DNA from: CAZILN01 sp964540005
GTDB lineage: Bacteria > Bacteroidota > Bacteroidia > Bacteroidales > SM23-62
Reading direction: 5' to 3'
Assembly: GCA_964540005.1 (NCBI GenBank)
Contig: CAZILN010000128.1
Span: 1-6,039, forward strand
Length of the DNA stretch: 6,039 nucleotides
Part shown: in pieces, positions 3,815-6,039 of the stretch
How the letters are laid out: each line of letters begins with the position of its first letter
Numbering within the stretch: position 1 is the first letter of the stretch
Notes under the pieces: generated by a model
Told to the model about the DNA's origin: nothing
Databases searched by the model: none
The model's input: the letters and a program-made list of their open reading frames with translations, nothing else
Position numbers and translations under genes: made by a program

Positions 3815-6039
3815 ATGAGATTAGGTAGGAAGCCCAGATTATTTTATATCACCGGAATTTTAATGGTATGTACTCTCAGCCAGTGTGTCAGAGAGGAGAG
3901 CCCTGTGCCCGCCCTGCCGGTATGGTCCAGTCTTGAACCGCTTGATATACCGCTCAGACAGCGGGAAGCCCAGTTCGAGAAGGGTAACCTTGTAAGGAAT
4001 GCATCTTTTGAGGAAGGAAGATTATATGACCTGGACAGCCTGAGTACACGTTTTAATATCACAGGGTGGAAGAAAGTCGGTGATCATGTCTACTGGGTTG
4101 ATGCCATGAATGACAGCCTGCATCAGGGAGAAGAGGTACGCACAGGCAGGCATGCAATCAAGGTACACAGGGAAAAAGCGGATGAAACCGTTGACAAGGG
4201 AGACGGGGTCATAAGTGATTATATAAGGGTGATACAGGGTAATTACAACCTGAAGTATGATATCCGGCTTGAGAATGTCTATCCTAACAGGGGCCGAAGG
4301 GGGACCAAGATATTTGAGGCAGTGGATATACGCCTTATATATTATGATAAGAACAAACTCCTGATAGACGGAACCAGTTATTATCCTTATAAAGATATAA
4401 TTCTGGATAATACATTTAAAGCCTTCCAGTTTTCAAATTACTGGTATATAAATTCCTTTGACTGGGCTACTGTTAACGGGCGGACCTGCAATTTCCCTTA
4501 CCCTGACGGTGATATTCCAGATGAGGCTAAATATGTGAGGATATTTATTGGATTGAAGGGTACCGGTACCATGTGGGTAGATAATATTGATTTCAGGTAT
4601 ACCAGGCATAACTTTTCCCCGAGGGAACGGCTGATACCTCTGTTTGATACAAGTTATTCTTATGCGGACCTGATAATTCCGACACCACAGCATATTGACC
4701 CCGGGCAACCACTTACTTACTACTCCCTTGAAACAGATACCATCCCCCTGCCAGTAATATATCTTTCAGGCAATGCAGCAAGGGTGACACGCAATGCTGC
4801 AAACCTCTTACAGGCTAATCTGACGGCTATATGTAAAAATATGATGCCTGATTCAATCCCAAGTGATATTAAAATCATCAATACACTTTCAGATGAGGAT
4901 ATAGAATCAGGAAGGTTGATCTTCAGCCTTGGCAGGAACAGGCATTTTTACAGGAACACCGGCAGGATCATCCTGGACAGTATTGCCGGAGTTGAACAGG
5001 GATATATCGTCCAGGCCGATTCGGCATTCCCAAACATCATTTACCTTGTCGGGAACGATGCTGCAGGCGATTATTATGCTGCAGCTACAGCCTCGCAATT
5101 ACTTGATAAACAATTCTTTATTTATCACAGTGCCACTGTGGTCGATTATCCCGATTTCAAGGAAAGGCCTTTCCTGCTAAGTACCTGGCAGCATGAGTTT
5201 GATGTCAATTTTGACCTGGCGAACCTGGCAAAACTGAGTCAGTGGAAGCTTAACAAGGCCTATATACCTTACAGCCTCAGGGATGATAAAACGGACTGGT
5301 ACAGACCTGAACCCCTGTACAGGTCCGGGGTCGCGGAGATAGCAAAGGAATGCAGAAAGCTGGGGACGCTGAAAGCTGTACAGATGGTTAATCCATACTA
5401 TCACCTGGCTCCTGGCACCCGGGTCGATTCACTCAGTGATGAGGAGATCAGTGCCTGGACACACAGCAGCCAGCTTTCAATGAGGCAGTTGCTTGGTGTT
5501 TTACAGATTGGAAGCAGGGCAGGAGTGAGGGAGTTTGTGCTGGGTGCAAACGATCACCTTCCTTTACAAGGGTCCTGCGGAATGGAGTTTAGCCTTTATT
5601 CCCAGGCTGACAGAAAGAAATTTGTAAACCTGCAAAATGCTCATGCTGCTCTTATTAACCGTGTGAGCACATGGCTGGAGTCAAATTATTCAGGCACCAG
5701 CCTGATTTTTGTTCCGCCCTGGTATAATAATGAATATATTGATGAAAGCTGTGGCGAGGGAGACCAGTATCTGCCTGACCTTATGTCCCAGATCCCCTCC
5801 TGGGTGCGGGTAGCCTGGTCAGGAGGTGCCAGGGGTTCGCGATCGGTAGATATGGCTGATATCAAGAGATTTAATATTCTTACAGGCAGGCAGCCTGTGT
5901 ATTGGGACAACAGCCTTGATATTCTCTCAAGGAGTTTTGACAACAGGTATTATCCGCTTTATTATCCGGGTAAGGTCAGGATGCACAGCCTTTTTGAGGC
6001 CTTCGATGTAGAATTACCCGATAGTTTTAACCTCTATTG
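3815..6039 (+). CDS. GH84-like beta-N-acetylglucosaminidase family protein with GH20b and CBM-like domains (3' partial)
   Basis: An open frame of 741 codons running off the window. Domain order: export signal (1 to about 24; basic start, hydrophobic core, TLSQC with Cys24); a beta-sandwich resembling CBM4/9 modules (about 57-262), opening NLVRNASFEEG and closing MWVDNIDF; a GH20b-like alpha/beta domain (about 305-452) with GYIVQAD (396-402), GNDAAGDYYAAATASQLL (413-430) and DYPDFKERPF (444-453); then a GH84-like TIM barrel (about 453 to the end). GH84 landmarks are KLSQWKLNKAYIPYS (473-487), RDD (489-491), GVREFVLGANDHL (570-582), WVRVAWSGG (663-671) and PVYWDN (694-699). GH84 enzymes cleave terminal beta-N-acetylglucosamine by substrate-assisted catalysis using an Asp-Asp pair. 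Here the pair aligns as Asn579-Asp580, so activity is uncertain. ATG 3815 gives the best signal; GTG 3800 is an alternative start. Homology is judged by eye; GH20 or an uncharacterised relative remains possible. Confidence 0.85.
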   Translation, partial: MRLGRKPRLFYITGILMVCTLSQCVREESPVPALPVWSSLEPLDIPLRQREAQFEKGNLVRNASFEEGRLYDLDSLSTRFNITGWKKVGDHVYWVDAMNDSLHQGEEVRTGRHAIKVHREKADETVDKGDGVISDYIRVIQGNYNLKYDIRLENVYPNRGRRGTKIFEAVDIRLIYYDKNKLLIDGTSYYPYKDIILDNTFKAFQFSNYWYINSFDWATVNGRTCNFPYPDGDIPDEAKYVRIFIGLKGTGTMWVDNIDFRYTRHNFSPRERLIPLFDTSYSYADLIIPTPQHIDPGQPLTYYSLETDTIPLPVIYLSGNAARVTRNAANLLQANLTAICKNMMPDSIPSDIKIINTLSDEDIESGRLIFSLGRNRHFYRNTGRIILDSIAGVEQGYIVQADSAFPNIIYLVGNDAAGDYYAAATASQLLDKQFFIYHSATVVDYPDFKERPFLLSTWQHEFDVNFDLANLAKLSQWKLNKAYIPYSLRDDKTDWYRPEPLYRSGVAEIAKECRKLGTLKAVQMVNPYYHLAPGTRVDSLSDEEISAWTHSSQLSMRQLLGVLQIGSRAGVREFVLGANDHLPLQGSCGMEFSLYSQADRKKFVNLQNAHAALINRVSTWLESNYSGTSLIFVPPWYNNEYIDESCGEGDQYLPDLMSQIPSWVRVAWSGGARGSRSVDMADIKRFNILTGRQPVYWDNSLDILSRSFDNRYYPLYYPGKVRMHSLFEAFDVELPDSFNLY

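Noticed and set aside
4559..4570. Perfect 12-bp palindrome GGTACCGGTACC
   Set aside because: It lies inside a coding region and follows from Gly-Thr-Gly-Thr codons in the CBM-like domain; no other site or spacing suggests a function.
4907..5943. Several short ORFs on both strands inside the glycosidase-like gene
   Set aside because: They overlap conserved GH20b- and GH84-like segments in other frames and are best explained as shadows of the long open frame.
3815..6039. Possible frameshift or pseudogene, given the altered catalytic residue
   Set aside because: I followed the frame through to the end; it stays open with matching family landmarks on both sides, so the gene looks intact as far as it is visible.

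Overview
The window looks like chromosomal DNA of a Bacteroidota bacterium. The main reason is a clear porV gene, which encodes an outer-membrane component of the type IX secretion system found in this phylum. Supporting signs are an LVIVD-repeat lipoprotein of a type common in Bacteroidota, start codons without Shine-Dalgarno sequences, AT-rich leaders, and heavy use of AGG/AGA arginine codons. Placement below phylum (for example Bacteroidales or Marinilabiliales) is only a guess.

Layout. (1) 8-1120, plus strand: porV, almost complete, possibly starting just outside the window. (2) 1121-1314: a gap between convergent genes with two strong inverted repeats. One is a simple 11-bp hairpin 41 nt after porV. 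The other is an unusual GATC-rich nested palindrome ending one base before the stop codon of the next gene. (3) 1315-2607, minus strand: a lipoprotein with LVIVD beta-propeller repeats. (4) 2608-2907: a 300-bp AT-rich divergent intergenic region with a tandem 9-bp repeat and two inverted repeats. It must hold the promoters of both flanking genes. (5) 2908-3702, plus strand: a small predicted outer-membrane beta-barrel protein with an N-terminal SH3-like, strand-rich domain. (6) 3815 to the window end, plus strand: at least 741 codons with no stop. The domain order is export signal, carbohydrate-binding-like beta-sandwich, GH20b-like domain and GH84-like (beta-N-acetylglucosaminidase) TIM barrel. 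It runs off the edge.

How they fit together. All four products appear to be exported to the cell envelope: outer membrane, surface or periplasm. There is no evidence of one operon. porV and the LVIVD gene converge, the LVIVD and barrel genes diverge, and the barrel and glycosidase genes are co-directional but 112 bp apart. I see no mobile element, CRISPR array, tRNA or rRNA.

The most interesting points are that the catalytic Asp-Asp pair of GH84 enzymes appears as Asn579-Asp580 in the glycosidase-like protein, with other pocket changes, and the nested palindrome at 1262-1313.
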